A stretch of 64,000 nt of DNA, from positions 3,100,001 to 3,164,000 of the forward strand of contig JAFEKR010000001.1 in assembly GCA_019022495.1 (NCBI GenBank), written 5' to 3'. Under the pieces are notes generated by a model. It did not search any database, was not told where the DNA came from, and was given only the letters and a program-made list of their open reading frames with translations. Below, piece after piece: positions 34,684 to 48,200 of the stretch. A program made the translations under genes and the position numbers. This DNA is from Epichloe hybrida (taxonomy: Eukaryota > Ascomycota > Sordariomycetes > Hypocreales > Clavicipitaceae). Positions within the stretch are counted from its first letter, which is position 1, and the number at the start of each line of letters is the position of its first letter.

Positions 34684-35904
34684 ATACTAAAGGGTAGTTA
34701 TATAAGCTTTAATACCTTATAAAAGCTTATAAAAGTATTTCTTATAAGAGGCTTTATAAGGCTATTTATAATTATCTCTTTAGTAATAATTTAAGTAATA
34801 TTAAAGGTTTCTTTTATAATCTCTTAATAAAGCTAGTAGTAATAAATATTTATAGACTAAAGCTTTATAATAAGCTTAATAAACTTTTCCTTAAGGAGGT
34901 AAATTATTTATATATTATTATATTTAATTCTAAGTATATTATCTCCTAGGTATAGCCTAACCTCTTAATATAATTATCTAAAGGCTATAAGCTTTTTACT
35001 ATAGTAAGAAAGTACTAAAAGCTTTACTTTAGTTAATAAAGTTATTATAGTAGCTTACTTACTTATCTTAAAAAGTATAGGCCTTTTAAAAAGCTTTATA
35101 ATATAGCCTTATAAGCTCTTTTATATTATAGTATTATTAGTAAAGAATATATTACTATATATCTTTACTTTAGAGTTATTACTACTATATTTAATTACTA
35201 AGTTTACTTATATATACTTATATTTAAGAGCCTTTTTAGCTACTTCTATATACTATAGGCCTAGGTTTTATAAGAATTATAAGAGTTATAAGGCTATAAA
35301 AGTAATATTAAGTCTTAAAACTATTATTAAATATAGGAGGGTTCTAATTAGAGATTAATACCTCTTAAGATCTTAAGTACTAACCTCTCCTTTAAAAGGT
35401 TTTAGTAATATAATAGTTATTAAAGCTATAAGTCTTTTTTAAGAAATCTTTATATTAAATTTAGTAGTAGCTTTATCCTAATAGGACTTCTAATTAAGCT
35501 ATACCTTCCTATTAGTATAATCTCTAATAATTTTAATACCTAGGAACTATTATAGTTCTCTAAGGTTCTTAATATTATACTTTATAAAGAGTCTTACTTT
35601 AAATTTATTATATAAGTATAATTTCCCTTTAGTAAATAAGGTAATAAGGTTATTTATATAAAAGAAAATAATTAACCTATCTTTAATAAACATATAAATA
35701 TCTTTAAAGATCTATATAAAGCCTTTACTAATTAGCTAGCTAATGAGCTTTTTTATCTATAAAAGAGGCGCTCTCCGTAGCCTATAGACTACTCTAAGAA
35801 GCTTTAGATAGGCTTATTTATCTTTATAGCCTAGAGGTATTTTATAGTAAACCTCTTTATTAAGGTTTAAATTTAAGAATACTATAATAAAGTTATACTA
35901 GTAT
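34684..35904 (-). pseudogene. Element B RT and RNase H relic
   Basis: Reverse complement of the element A region around 10600-10720 plus 19204-20290, collinear with A once D is removed. It confirms that A and B are one family and that D is an insertion absent from B. Saturated with RIP-type changes, no open frame. Confidence 0.75.
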
Positions 35905-36619
35905 TATTAGTTACACCAAGGTGCCTGCGCAGGTAATAGGATAATCCCGTAATATTAAAGTTCATGATAGTTAGATAGATAGCTAGGAAAGAGGGAGAAG
36001 AGAGGGAAAGTCTAGATGCTAGGAAAGTGGGCGAAATCCGTAGGTAAGGCAAAAGAGGGGGTGGCGAATTAATGCAGCCAATTACATTATATGCATTGCA
36101 CTAGACTTATAATTAGTCTAGTCTTTAGCTATAATTAAACTAATAAAGATCTAAAGGATTTAACACTAGTAATCTCTCTCTTTTTTCTTTATAGCTAAAG
36201 AGCTTAAAAACATAATAAAAAGTAAATTAAAGGAAAGTGTATATAAGTAAATCCCTTAATAGGAATTTACTACTCTAATTAGCTATTATAGTATTAGTTA
36301 ATTAAATTAATCCATTAGTCCTTACCTAAGCTCCTATCCCCTAATATTATAGGTCTCTTTACGTATCCTTTAATATAAATTATTAATTCGTTTAAATTAA
36401 TTAAAGCGAAAAGTAATAAATTTAGTAATGCTTTTATTATTATATCTGCTAGATTATTGTTGCTATTAATTTACCTAACTTTATAAATCTTATGCCTCTT
36501 ATATAATTAATAAAGAGCTATAATATTAATTATTAGTCTCTTCTCCTTTATAGTTCCTAGCTTTATAAGGTATTTATATAATAAAAAAGAGTTAGTATAG
36601 AGAATCATAGGAATTTAAG
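35905..36619 (-). mobile_element. Element H2, 3' end only, H-type LTR
   Basis: LTR 35905-36165 (261 bp) is an inverted copy of the H LTR. The sequence after it (36166-36360) matches the 3' end of H, and 36360-36619 matches the RNase H end of element D. H2 is therefore the 3' end of an autonomous relative of H. It is cut at 36619 by K; the 5' remainder should lie beyond the window. A possible target duplication agtat is at 35900-35904. Confidence 0.65.
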
Positions 36620-37436
36620 TGTAAGGGCTTAGGCTTTGTCTAAGCATTTTCCGTGTGGCAGGGAAGGTAAGGACTCATAGGAGGAGCTAAGGGGGTATAA
36701 GGGGTACTACTAGGGAATCGGATAGCCTCTTCTCCTTTCTTCTTTCTTCCTTAAGTCTCTTAATATTATATTAACGCCCTATTATAGCTACCTAGGGGCT
36801 AGTCTATAATAATTAAGAGACTTCCTTTAGTTCTAAAAATTAGGCTACTAAAGAGATAAACTAATAATAATAGACCTAATAAATATGCTTTAACCTTATA
36901 ATAAATTCGGTTAGGGGACTTATACTCCCTTATCTAAGGCTACGTTACTACTAGACGCCTTTAATACCTAGTTTAAGACACTTTAACTAATACTATAGTA
37001 GTAATTAAGGGTAATTAAGAGTCTATAATAATATATAAATGTAAACCTAGAATTAGTAACTTAATAGACCTTCCTACTAAACGCCCTAGTAGACCCTAAT
37101 ATATCTAACTTAGATTATATCCCCCCTTAAGGGCCTATACTACTATTCCTTATATTATAGATTCGTAGGAAGCTAATCCCTATAGGTAACTTATATAATA
37201 GCAATAAGGCTATATTTACTACCTAGAAGTTTCTAATAGAATATAAGCTAGATATAAATAGGGACTTTATTAGCTCTAGCAAAGACTAGTAGGTGTTTAT
37301 CTACTAGAACCTATTACCTAAGGTTTAAGCCTATATTATATTATTCTTTAAGATAGGTTATATTAAGGACTATAATCCTAAGGCCTTCTTAGGCTACCTA
37401 GAAACACTTTACGTAAACCCTTATAGATAGAAAATA
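36620..37436 (+). mobile_element. Element K, left part: LTR and gag start
   Basis: Starts tgtaagggcttaggc after H2. The 3' border of the LTR could not be placed and no second copy lies in the window. From about 36900 the plus strand has a gag-like decayed frame that continues at 57072 on the far side of the inverted block. The LTR start holds a gcttaggctttgtctaagc hairpin. Confidence 0.5.
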
Positions 37437-37561
37437 TGTGAGGCCCCACTCACAACACTAGCGCGCTAGCGCACCACTAGGCGGGCGCACTACGCCCTAG
37501 GGCTAGGTTTACGTAACACTAGCGAGTCACTAGCTATAAGCTAGTGACTTACATGTATAAC
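37437..37561 (+). repeat. Gypsy G 5' end, left copy, LTR part
   Basis: A GC-richer stretch, tgtgaggccccactc onward, with ctagcgcgctagcg palindromes. It is the inverted copy of 56950-57071. Its last five bases (ataac) are the target duplication of E, and its continuation lies beyond E at 42973. Confidence 0.7.
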
Positions 37562-37781
37562 TGTCAGGAAGAGCTCCCTGAAGCATTGGATGTGTGGGCG
37601 AGGGTCGCGCATTAACTAGGATAAGACATCGGTGGAGACGAATGTATTAGAAGTACCTCCGTAGACTAGTCATTACTATAGCGCACTATGTACCCTTTAG
37701 GTACAAAAGTCAGGTGACGTCTACACCTCTAATTAATCAAATTGAACACTTTTCATTACCTATTTACACCCCTACCTAATA
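37562..37781 (+). repeat. 5' LTR of element E
   Basis: 220 bp, tgtcaggaagagctccc to cctacctaata. It is less mutated in its first 60 bases than the 3' copy. Confidence 0.87.
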
Positions 37782-40700
37782 GTTATAAGCCTAGGTGGCT
37801 TCTATTACTAAATTTTATTATTATCTTTAAGGCTATTAGCTTCATTAGATTAATTAAATTAACGCTTGCTAATATCACAAGATAAACGCCCTTGTTATAT
37901 TAATTAATAGTTAATTAACATATCTTACGCTTCCCTTATATAGTGTGTTCCCCTTTAACATATCTAAAGAAACTCCAAATATAGTATTATTATTAGAGAA
38001 GGACTAGATTAAGTGGTTTATATAGATTAAGAATTATATAGAATCTTATAGGGTCTAGGAGTATATTAACCTAAATAAGGTTAAATTACTTAAAGAACCT
38101 ATAATACCTATATACTTATAGAGGGGTTAGAGACTAGAGATTATAGAGAATAACCCTAATGCTCTTAAGGATTAGAAGCTAGTATATAAAGATATAAAGG
38201 ATTACTTTAATTTTAAATATAAGGAGCTTTAATTTAAGCTTATAAAGTATTATAATCTAGCTAAACAAATGCTAAAGATTAGGGAATATATTTATAAGAC
38301 CCTTTTAAGGAATATTTAAGATTCCCTTAACTTTAATACTAAGGCTAAGGAGAAGGAGTCTATTTAATATTATATCTAGAGGATACTCTTGCTTCTTTAT
38401 AAGTAGTATAAGCTAAACATAAAGAAAATACTAATCCTTATAGAGAACTATTTAAATAATTATTTATAAGCTAAAGGTACCTGTAATTAGTATAAGTAAG
38501 CTGTGATAATTAAAGTACTTTAGAGGAATTATCTAGACCTAGGGACCTAATAGACTAAAGAGATAATACTATATTAGTTTATTATGTCTCTTTAAAGTAA
38601 ATATAAGTTATTTTAGAAGAAATAGAATAACTTGCTTAATAAAGGGATAAAAACAGGCTTAAACAAAGCTATCGCTAAGTTTAAAAGGGACTATAAGGCC
38701 TCGCTAAAGGAACCAAAGACTACTAATACTCTTATAAGTAATAGATTAAATAATTTAATAAAGCCAGAGAGGCCTAAGTGCCCTAGATATATAAATTATA
38801 ATGTAAAGGATGCCTTAAAGTAGTAGGAATCTTGTAATTTATTTAAGGCTCTCTATAAGCTAGAAGCTACTTTAAAGAACTAGGAAGTTAGGAAAAACTC
38901 TAAAGAGAATATTAAGAAGTATTTTAAGGCTAACCTATAGGAGAAATTAAAGGCTATAAATTAGAAGCTAGAGAAGAAAGGTAATAAGATTATTATACCT
39001 TCGTAAAACCTTATAAACGACTTAGTAGCTATTACTCTAGGTAAAAAGTTAGCTAATGTATTATTATTTATATGCTTTAAGCGCGTGGAATTATTAAAGG
39101 AAAGCGTGAATTTATTAAATACTAGGAATAACTTAGAATTAAGAAGGAATATAGTTCTCTATAACTCTAGAGCGAATGTTTATATCTTTAATAATATCTA
39201 ATAGTTTAAACAATCTAAATTTAATAAGGATGTAGTAATAGAGGTTAAGGCTAGTGGCATAATCTATATAGCTTTAGGTTAAGGGCCTATAAGTATATCT
39301 ATTATAGATCCTATATTATAAAGAGTAAGAACTATTATATTAGAGTTAGCTTTATTTATTCCTGAATTCTACGTTAATCTAGTATTAGCGATAATTATAA
39401 TAAAAGTAGGTATCTTCTAGAATCAAAAGAAGGGATTTCTCTATAAAGGAAACTAGCCTATAGCTAGGGTATATAATATTAATAAGCTTTATGTGCTTTT
39501 AAGGCTATTAGAAGACCTAAAAGAGGCTAACGCTATATTAAGCAAAGCTCCTAGGCTACCTATAAGAGGAGATGTAAATCTCTAGTATTATAAAAGTAGT
39601 TATCTAGGTAAAAGGGCTTTTGTAGAGCTTATAAACGCGACTTTAGGTATTAAATTAACAGGACCTAAGCTTATAGAGTATAAGATCTATACTACAGGTA
39701 AAGCTAAGCGCTAGAGATCACAGGTTATACCTAAAGGACTTCCTTAAGGACTAGGTTATAGGCTTTTAGTTAATCTAAAGTACTATAACTCTCCTTATTA
39801 GAATAGCAATAGGTATTAGTGTGTTTTTACATACCTTATAACCTTAATATAATTCTTTTACTTATTTAAATTAAAGGACAGGATTTGTAATAGCTTCCGT
39901 ATAATAGTGGCATTTCTAAGCACTTAATTTAGGGTTTAGCTATGATTTTTATATAGTAATATTAAAAAGGCCCTCTTTATAGAGAACATAAAGGATAAGA
40001 TAGCCCTCATGGGTATTATAGTCTATAATTTAGCTCCCTTAACACCTAGTTAAAATAGTAAGGTAAAGAGATCTAGGGGCGTGGTTAAGTAAAAGGCTTA
40101 TACGTTAAGTCTAGAGGCTAGATTCCTATTAGAACTTAATAATAAGATCTTTAACACAGTAGTTTATTTATTAAATTAAACGCCTTTTAAGCATTATAGG
40201 AAATAAATCATATTATATAAACTTTAGTGGAATTAGGCTAGGAAAACCATCCCTACCTATTCACAGATACTAGAGATCTAAAAGCCCTTAATTTCGTATT
40301 TACAAGCTTACAGATATAAAGCATTTCCAATAACAACAAAAGCTCTAGAGTATATTAAATTAAATAACGCAATCCCTTAGTTAGAGCAGAAAGCTCACAT
40401 CAGATACCTCATCAGGTACAAGGGTAAATCTCAGTATATTATCTAGGTTCTAACCTTTTATAATTATAAGGTTATTATATTAGCGTGTGTATAGTTTAAT
40501 AAGGCCTTATTCTTTAAACTAGAAGAAGAGATTAAATTAGCCTAGAAAGAGAAGATATTAATAATTACACTACTTAAAGAGCTTAAAGCTAAAGACCTTA
40601 ATAAAGAAATTAGTTAAGACCTCATAGGAATAGACCTAGAAGAGGAGAATCATAACTTTTAGCCCTTAGTTATAGAGCAAGAAAATAATTAGTTTAAAGC

Positions 40701-42747
40701 AAAAACACTACCTTATATATTAGGGCAAGAAAGCGGCTAGATTAGTGCTCTTTTAACCCCTCCTAACTTTTCTTATAAGGCACTAGTTACTATAGAGAAC
40801 ATAGAGCTTTAGGTATAAGGTAATAATGCGCTATTTTATAAGATTAATAAATTTATAAGTAATATAATAGCTAAACACACAAAGACTACTATAGAGACTA
40901 GCGAAATTACTACTAAGAGTAGTAAGACTATAGAGAATCATAGTCCCTATAATAATAGTATTAATCTAAATAATATTATAACTAGAAAATATTAATAAGA
41001 GGATTTAAGGAAAGCTAGGTAAGTATAGTTTTCTTTTACTTTCTCTATAGTATTCTAAGGAACTTAGTATAATTTACATATTAAAGATATGCCTCTAGAA
41101 CCTACCTATTATCACTAGGTAATAGCATTACTATATTATAACTACTAGAAGGAAGCAATTATAAAGAAGCTTTTAAAGCTTCTATCCTTAAACTACTAGG
41201 AGGATATACCTAAGGAACTAATTAATCCTAATAAGCATAAGGAAATTATTAACCTTAGCTAGGTTTTTAAATATAAAACTAATAAAAAGGGCATAGTTAT
41301 AGAGTTTAAGGCTTAAATAGTAGTATAAGGTAATTAATAACTAAAGAATAACCTTAATAACTATACTATAACGCTTGCTTCTTAATCTCTATAAATACTA
41401 CTTACGGTTTGCTACGCTCATAATCTTAATACTTAATAATATAATATTCGGAATACCTTCCCACACGTAGAACTCAAAGAACCTATCTTCTATAAGCCCC
41501 TAGAGGGTATAAACACAAAAGGTTATCTCTAGAAGATAATTAAAGCATTATATAGGCTATAGGAAGCTCCCTAATAATGGTTTCTTTATTTAAAGAGATT
41601 CCTTTTAGAGCTTAGCTTTATCTAAGGGAAAGAAAACCTGTGTATCTTTATAAAGGATAATTTTATCCTATTTTTCTACGTAGATAATATTATAGTGCTT
41701 TACCCTAATGGATCTAAAGCAAAATTCAAAGAATTATATAAGCAATTAATAAACAGCCTAGATATTAAGGACTAAGGCGAATTAAAGTAGTTCCTAGGCA
41801 TTAAAATCATTAGAAACCGCGAAACTAAAGAGATATAGTTATTATAGGAATTATATATTTAAAAGATCGCTTAGAAGTTTATTCCTAATATCGTTAATAA
41901 TAAGTTAAAGAGCTTAATTACAGCTTCTTTCCTAATAGCTATAATCTACCTAAATAATAATAAAGCTTTAGACAAAGAAATCAGCTACTATAGAGTAATT
42001 ATAGGCTCTTTAGTATACCTTTATATTATTAGAAGACCTAACACGGCATTTATAGCTTTAAAGCTAGCCTCTTTTATAATAAATCCGTTAGCAAAGCACA
42101 TTAAGCTAGCATAAGGTACTTTATTATATGCTTAGAACACAAAGAAGCTCTATTTATAATATTTAGGTGCGGATAGCTTTAATATATTATTTTCTAGTAT
42201 AGATGCTTTACTTAGCAATAATCCTAAGACTCAGAAGTTAACGCAAGGCTACGTTTTTATTATATATAGCACTGTGATTAATTAGAAGTCTAGGAGGTAA
42301 TATCACGTAATGACTTTAAGCATAGAAGCAAAGCTCTTTACCCTAAATTATAGTGTAAAAGAGCGTATTTCTCTTAGTAAGCTACTTTATAATATTAATA
42401 TATATATGCTGCCGCTCTTAATTATCTAGTGTAATAATAAATAGATAATCTAGATTACTAAGTATATAAAAGGAAGGCTTTAAACTAGCCTTAAGCACCT
42501 TAATATAAATCAAATATAGATTTAAGAGTAATATATAATAGGTAATATTAAGGTAAATTAGATAAAGACTTCTAAGATGCTTGTAAATAGCTTTATAAAG
42601 CCTTTATTAGGTTAAATACACAGGGATTTCTACTATAGAATTAGCTTAAGGGAGATTCCCACCTAATTATAACACTAGAGATTATTTATAATCTCTTCCT
42701 ATGCCTTAGATTATTAGCTTTAATAGATATCTTAGCTATAGGGGGTA
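37782..42747 (+). pseudogene. Element E gag-pol relic
   Basis: Gag-like sequence from about 37980. A 63-codon frame at 38632-38823 is a chance survivor inside it (rich in Lys and Asn) and may mark the basic end of gag. RT is clear near 41670: FYVDN at 41674-41688, one Asp changed to Asn, followed by QFLGIKIIR. RNase H follows to about 42660, with an ISYYRVIIGSLVYL block, EAK, and a QCNNKQ remnant of the CDNQ motif. Most stops are tag or taa at Gln positions. Confidence 0.7.
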
Positions 42748-42967
42748 TATTAGGAAGAGCTCCCTAAAGCATTAGATATGTGGGCAAGGGTCGCGCATTA
42801 ACTAGGATGAGATATTGGTAAAGACAAATGTATTAGAAGTACCTCCGTAGACTAGTTATTACTATAGCGCACTATGTACCCTTTAGGTATAAAAGTCAGG
42901 TGACGTCTGCACCTCTGATTGATCGAATTGAACACTTTTCATTACCCATCTACACCCCTACCTAACA
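42748..42967 (+). repeat. 3' LTR of element E
   Basis: 220 bp, tattaggaagagc (mutated tgtcagg) to cctacctaaca, followed by ataac. Confidence 0.87.
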
Positions 42968-42972
42968 ATAAC

Positions 42973-43257
42973 ACACTTAGACCTAGCAAGCTTTAGTTAA
43001 TATATAAACGCCCTTATACCTCTTACCTAGCTATCCCTTTATTCTTATAATTCTAAAGCTTCTCTTACTAGTTACCTAAGAGTAATATAAGGGGGAGAAC
43101 TACCTAATTTACTAGAGTAATACTATATATTCCCTAGGACTTGCTAAATAAGGGTAATACTATAGCTAGTAATATACTATATTCTATAAGAACCCTATCT
43201 AAGACTAAATCCTTTATTATAAGGCTAGAAGAGATAGTAGTTAGGGGGCGAATTACG
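42973..43257 (+). other. Gypsy G 5' end, left copy, interior part
   Basis: Continues 37437-37561 after E is removed. It reads acacttagacctagcaagc and matches the reverse complement of the sequence just left of 56950 for nearly 300 bp, ending near gggggcgaattac. It is a 5' leader/gag fragment with no open frame of its own. Confidence 0.65.
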
Positions 43258-45260
43258 AGTTCTGCTAATCGGAGCTGTACGGAAAAACCGCAATGATCCG
43301 TACCTATAATTGTGATGCGCCCACATCCCACATCCCACCCCTTCGCACCTAATTTATATGGGGCGCTATGGCAAAAAAAATATTACGTAATATCGCAAGG
43401 CTATGTAAGGCAGTCTGCCTACCCGCCTAGCCAGGCGAATTTCTTCCTCCTTTAACATTAATTATTATAATTAATAAACTCATTAATAATATAATAATCT
43501 TTACTACTATTAGCTCTTAAGCTATATTCCTACTTTTACAATGCCTTAGATTATTTGTAATACCTATATTTATAATAATATTATTATGCCTTATGGCATA
43601 GAGCTTGATTAACACCACAAAGGTAATAATATCCCTAAACTACCTACTCCTCTGTAGTTTAGTATATTTAATAAGCTCTATACCTTTCTATAGTTATAAG
43701 GCTATATAAATAGTATAGCCTTTGTTAAGAAATCTAGTAGTAATTATCACAAAGTTAATAGGGTATATATAGCAATATATATCTTACTCTATTATAACTA
43801 TAGCCACCAGTAGCCTTCTGAATCTCTAGGGATTTATTAGGTAGCTACTTACCTTACTAACTGCCTATTTTAATTATATATAAGCTATAACTAGTGGATA
43901 AATAACACTTGGTTATACGCTATAATCCCTAGATAGTATTATTATAATTATAGGCGTTCCCTAGACCCTATAGCTTATCCTATCTATTACTGCTATATAG
44001 TAGCACATAAGGCTTTAATTTACGAGATAATACTACTATAGGGCGTTTAGGCCCGTGAGGCTACTGAATTATTACGCCTTAAGCACCTAGATATACTAAT
44101 TATAGCTAAGGATATCTCTAATAAGCGTTAATTAGTGCGTTAAGAAGCCCTGGGGCTTCACTTAGGTATATAATGCTTTATAAAGGCCTTATAAAATAAG
44201 GGCTACCCTTATAGACTTAGTTTTAATAATAATAATTAACTACAAGCCGCCCTCTAGACTATATAAGAATACCTTAATAAATAGAAGTATTTCCCTTATG
44301 TTATTAGAATTAATAACATATATAAGATCAACTGCTTTAGGCTTTATATAATAGTAATTACTACTATCATAGCTTATAACATAATTATAAACATTAGCTT
44401 TAGATTACTATCTTCTAAGATAGAGCAGAGCTATAAGTGGCTTCTTATGATGTTTAATGCAGTGTGTAAAGAGCACTATATTAAGGCCCCTTTTATTATC
44501 CTTATAGATATAGAAAAGGCACTAAAAAACGCCCTAAAGACTATTTTTCTAATAATATAATAGTAGCTCTATATTTGGCACCTTATTGCTTGTGTTCAGA
44601 CCTGAATTCTTTTTGACTAGAAGGGCCTTAAAGAAGGTGCCATGAAGGTTATAAATAATGCCTTATAAAAGGCCTTTGATAATAGCCCTACAGGCCTTAT
44701 AAAGGCATTTACAAAGCTTATGTATGCTAACTAGCTTATAACCTTCTAGAGTATTTAGAATAATATAAAGCGCACATATAATCCATAGTAAAATGACATT
44801 CTTTGATACATTAAAGACTAGTAGTTCCCCTAGCGCAAGTAATAGGTGTTTTGTTTTATAGGATTCTATTATAATTTTGGCTAGTATACTAACAGTCCTA
44901 CTAAATTAGCTTATAAGAACTTAAAGTCTTACTTAATTATAGGCATAGGTAATCTCTTTTACCTCTTCCTTGTAATAAAACAAATGCTTTAATTAATCCT
45001 CCGAAAATACAAAGAACACATTTGTTAGTTTTCACAGGGTATTGAATTCAATGCAATAAGGTTGTGAGCCCAAAGAATAGTATTATCATTAATTATCTAT
45101 TCTAGGCTGCGTTATGTGTATGTAATTTGTTAAGCGGAAAACAACACCCCAAAAGACACGATGCTAGCCCACGATCGCGAGTAGCTCTGGAGCCTACACA
45201 TAACAGAGGGGTCAATTAACTTAACGGTATTAATCATAACAACGGCAAGGACTATCTTAT
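43258..45260 (+). mobile_element. MULE-type DNA transposon relic
   Basis: In the plus frame around 44440-44600 the translation reads KWLLMMFNAV, then FIILIDMEKALKNALKTIF, then YIWHL. This is the Mutator-like transposase core pattern (Asp, Glu-x-Ala-Leu, then Cys/Trp-His). Upstream frame remnants reach to about 43560. Both flanks (43258-43450 and 44980-45260) are less AT-rich than the coding core. I could not pair terminal inverted repeats or a 9-11 bp duplication, so the ends are approximate. Confidence 0.5.
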
Positions 45261-48200
45261 TATGCAAAGATATCTAAGATTAAATAGTCTATTAGATTAG
45301 AAGTAACATCTTAAATAAATAAGGGAGGGTATTTTCTTAATTTATCTTATAGTAAACATAAGTATAATCTTAGGTAAAGTAAACTTAAGGTAATCTTAAG
45401 GATCTTATAGGGTACGTAAATTACTATTAAAGAGTCTATCTATAAGTAGTCCCTTTATAAATTAAATAATCCTATTACCTAGATAACTAATATTATCATC
45501 CCTTATTATAATACTCCTATCCCTAAACCCTAGTACTTATTATTATAATTACGTTTTTAAGCGCGTATCTTATAGTATATAATACCTCCCTAGGTATACA
45601 CTAGTTACCCCTAACTAGTTATATACACTAAAACCTAAAAGCGCCTTATAAGTATAGTTAGTAACTAATCTTATATAAAAAGGGTAAAGGAACTATTTAA
45701 TCTATTATATATAGACTTAGGCTAATTAATCTTATATAGCTAAATCTTATATAGTAGGAAATAGGAGTATTAAGGTAAGTAAAAGAGAAAACTAAAAGAA
45801 TAGAAAGGTAACAAAGGTAAAGATATAAGGAAGAAAGGAAAAAAAAAGAAAATTATATAAAGTAAAGAGAGAAAAAGAGAAGGTAAATAAGACCTCCTTA
45901 ACTAAAGACCTAAATTCCTTATTTCTTAAGAGAGCTTTAGTGTCTTTAGTGTTTATAGGCGTGTAGTAAGCAATATTAGTAATAGGGTATAGATAGTAAA
46001 GCGCTTTATATCCTACTATACTACTCTTTTTTCTTAGGTTTTATATTAATTAAATAATCCTTAGGTATGCTTCTTCTCCTATTAGCAAGCTTTAATAATC
46101 TTAGCCTATATTTTATAAGGGACTAGGCTAGGTAGTATTATGGACACGTATGTAAATAATATTAGTAAATACGTAATAATTTTTCTTTATACTACTCTCT
46201 ATACCCTAAGGAAAGGAAGGAGATTAATTATTATAGCTTATCCTATATCTCTAAGTAGTTATTAAATTATCTTTTCTTCTACTTACTTAGCTAAGGTTCT
46301 ATAGCTATGTACTTGCTTTTATCTAATAACTCTATAGATTCGTAGTAACCTTAGCTAGTCTTCTATATCTAATTATAGTAGCTTACTTATTATTACTTAC
46401 TGTTTTTAGAGAGCTTATTTAGTAATATTAGATATTTAATCTTATCTTTCTTATTAGAGTGCTTTAAGCTTTAAAGCTAAGGATACTAGTATTACTTCTT
46501 ATCTAATAACGGATAATAACACTAATAAAGATGCTTATAATAAATAATAACTTCCCCTTCTACTTAATCTTAGCTCCTCTAGTTTAACTAGGGGTAAAAC
46601 TCCTCTAGTATCTTACTATATTTATCTTTCCTAATTATATAGTATTTCTTATATACTAATATTAAAGACTTTAGGGTTGCTAGTAAAGATATAAGCTATA
46701 GGTTACTAGAAATCCTAAATATAAAGCTTATTATGCTTTACTATGTTAGTATACTATTTAATTAGATAACTTTTATTAGTAACTTAAAGCTTCTAAGGCA
46801 TAAGTGTAGCGCTAATAAGGAGTCCTTTACTAACTATTTAGGTTATAAAGTAAGGCATTAAGTATTTTGCTATGTGTTATATTAAGTATTAGAGGTTAAA
46901 GTCCTTCTAGTATAATAATTCCCTTAGTAATTAATCTCCTATTCTAAGTTTATTTATAGCTATGTCTTATAAAACTCTTATAGTTCTTTTAAGTGCTTTT
47001 ATATAGCTATACTTTAGGTCTAGGATATTATTAGTTACTATCTAGTCTTTAAGGTATAGTTTAAAGCATTAGTTAATAGTTAAGTCTCCTCTAAAAGTGT
47101 ATAGTTATTTAAACTTAATATTATACTTATTTAGTGTATTTTAATCTTCTAATAGTAAATTAATTACTTAGTAACTAACCTGATAGCAGATCATCTAGAG
47201 AAGGAACCCTAGGCATGCATACCTATATTCCTAGTTTCCTTTCTGCTCTGTTACTAGGACTATAATTACTTTAAAATTAGAGAGGTAATTCATAAGCTAC
47301 ATAATCTGCCCTTATCCGCATACGAAGTTAGCAAACCAAGTTATTTATCCCTTATCTATACTATTAAAATAGTATAGATATCCTTATTTCCTATTAAATA
47401 TAAAAGTAATCTAATAGTTTATAAAGAAAGTAAATCCTGTAATAAGGCGTTAATTACTTATATATAAGTGGAGGTTAATAGGGTTATAACTATAGCTATA
47501 CTTAATATTAATAGGCTAATAGGTAGTATAAAGTCTTCTAGCTTTTAAACTAATTAATTATTATAATATATCCATGTTAAAATCTTTTATCTTACTAACT
47601 TTAAATATTTAGGGTAGTACTACTACTATTACTTTAAGCCTACGCTTTATAATCCTCCCTATTACTATTAGCTTAAACTAGTTAAGCTAGTCTTTGCTTA
47701 GAGTCTTACAAGCCTTTCTTAGGAATTCGTGAATATCCATTAAATAACTACACTATTATATATTTATCCATCCTAGCCTAATTAGTGTTACTAGGTTGAA
47801 ATTATTACTATCCTAGTAAACTTTAAATCTTAGTAAAGGCTATGGCTAGTCTCTTTATAAATAAAACAGAGGTAGCTACTACCTATAGAGATTAACTAAA
47901 TTAATTTCTATAGTGCTTTCCTTAATTTCTCTAAAGAAAGGGCTTTCTAATCTATATATTAAAATATAAATATAGTATATAGTAAGGCACCTGCTATAAG
48001 GAAAGTAAGTAATAGTATTACTATTTACTTTAGTGTAATTACCCTTATTTATAATAGACTCCCTATACTATTCTATTTTACTAGGTAAGATTAAAAGGTT
48101 CTAGGATAGATAAAATAACTATTATAGTAGGAAAGAATATAGTAACTACCTATTAGATTTTTAAATTAGTATAGTTAGAAAGGATTTTAGGAATAAGGGT

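Larger units (their letters stand above)
21009..36619 (-). mobile_element. Ty1/copia element B, minus strand, partial and nested
   Basis: Same family as element A in the opposite orientation. Its 3' LTR is 21009-21260 and its interior lies at 21261-21444 and 34684-35904. Element I is inserted after 21444 and H2 after 35904. The rest of B should lie beyond H2 and K, past the window end. The coordinates given end where H2 is cut by K, not at a true end of B. The expected target duplication is atcca (21004-21008); the partner is not in the window. Confidence 0.8.
37562..42967 (+). mobile_element. Ty1/copia element E
   Basis: 220-bp LTRs at 37562-37781 and 42748-42967, exact duplication ataac at 37557-37561 and 42968-42972, purine tract tagggggta before the 3' LTR. 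The sequence after the 5' LTR, gttataagcctagg, is the mutated initiator-Met primer site seen in J. Net length 5.4 kb, typical of copia. Confidence 0.88.

Noticed and set aside
43134..43331. 65-codon minus frame at the G/MULE junction
   Set aside because: Crosses the junction between two mobile elements.
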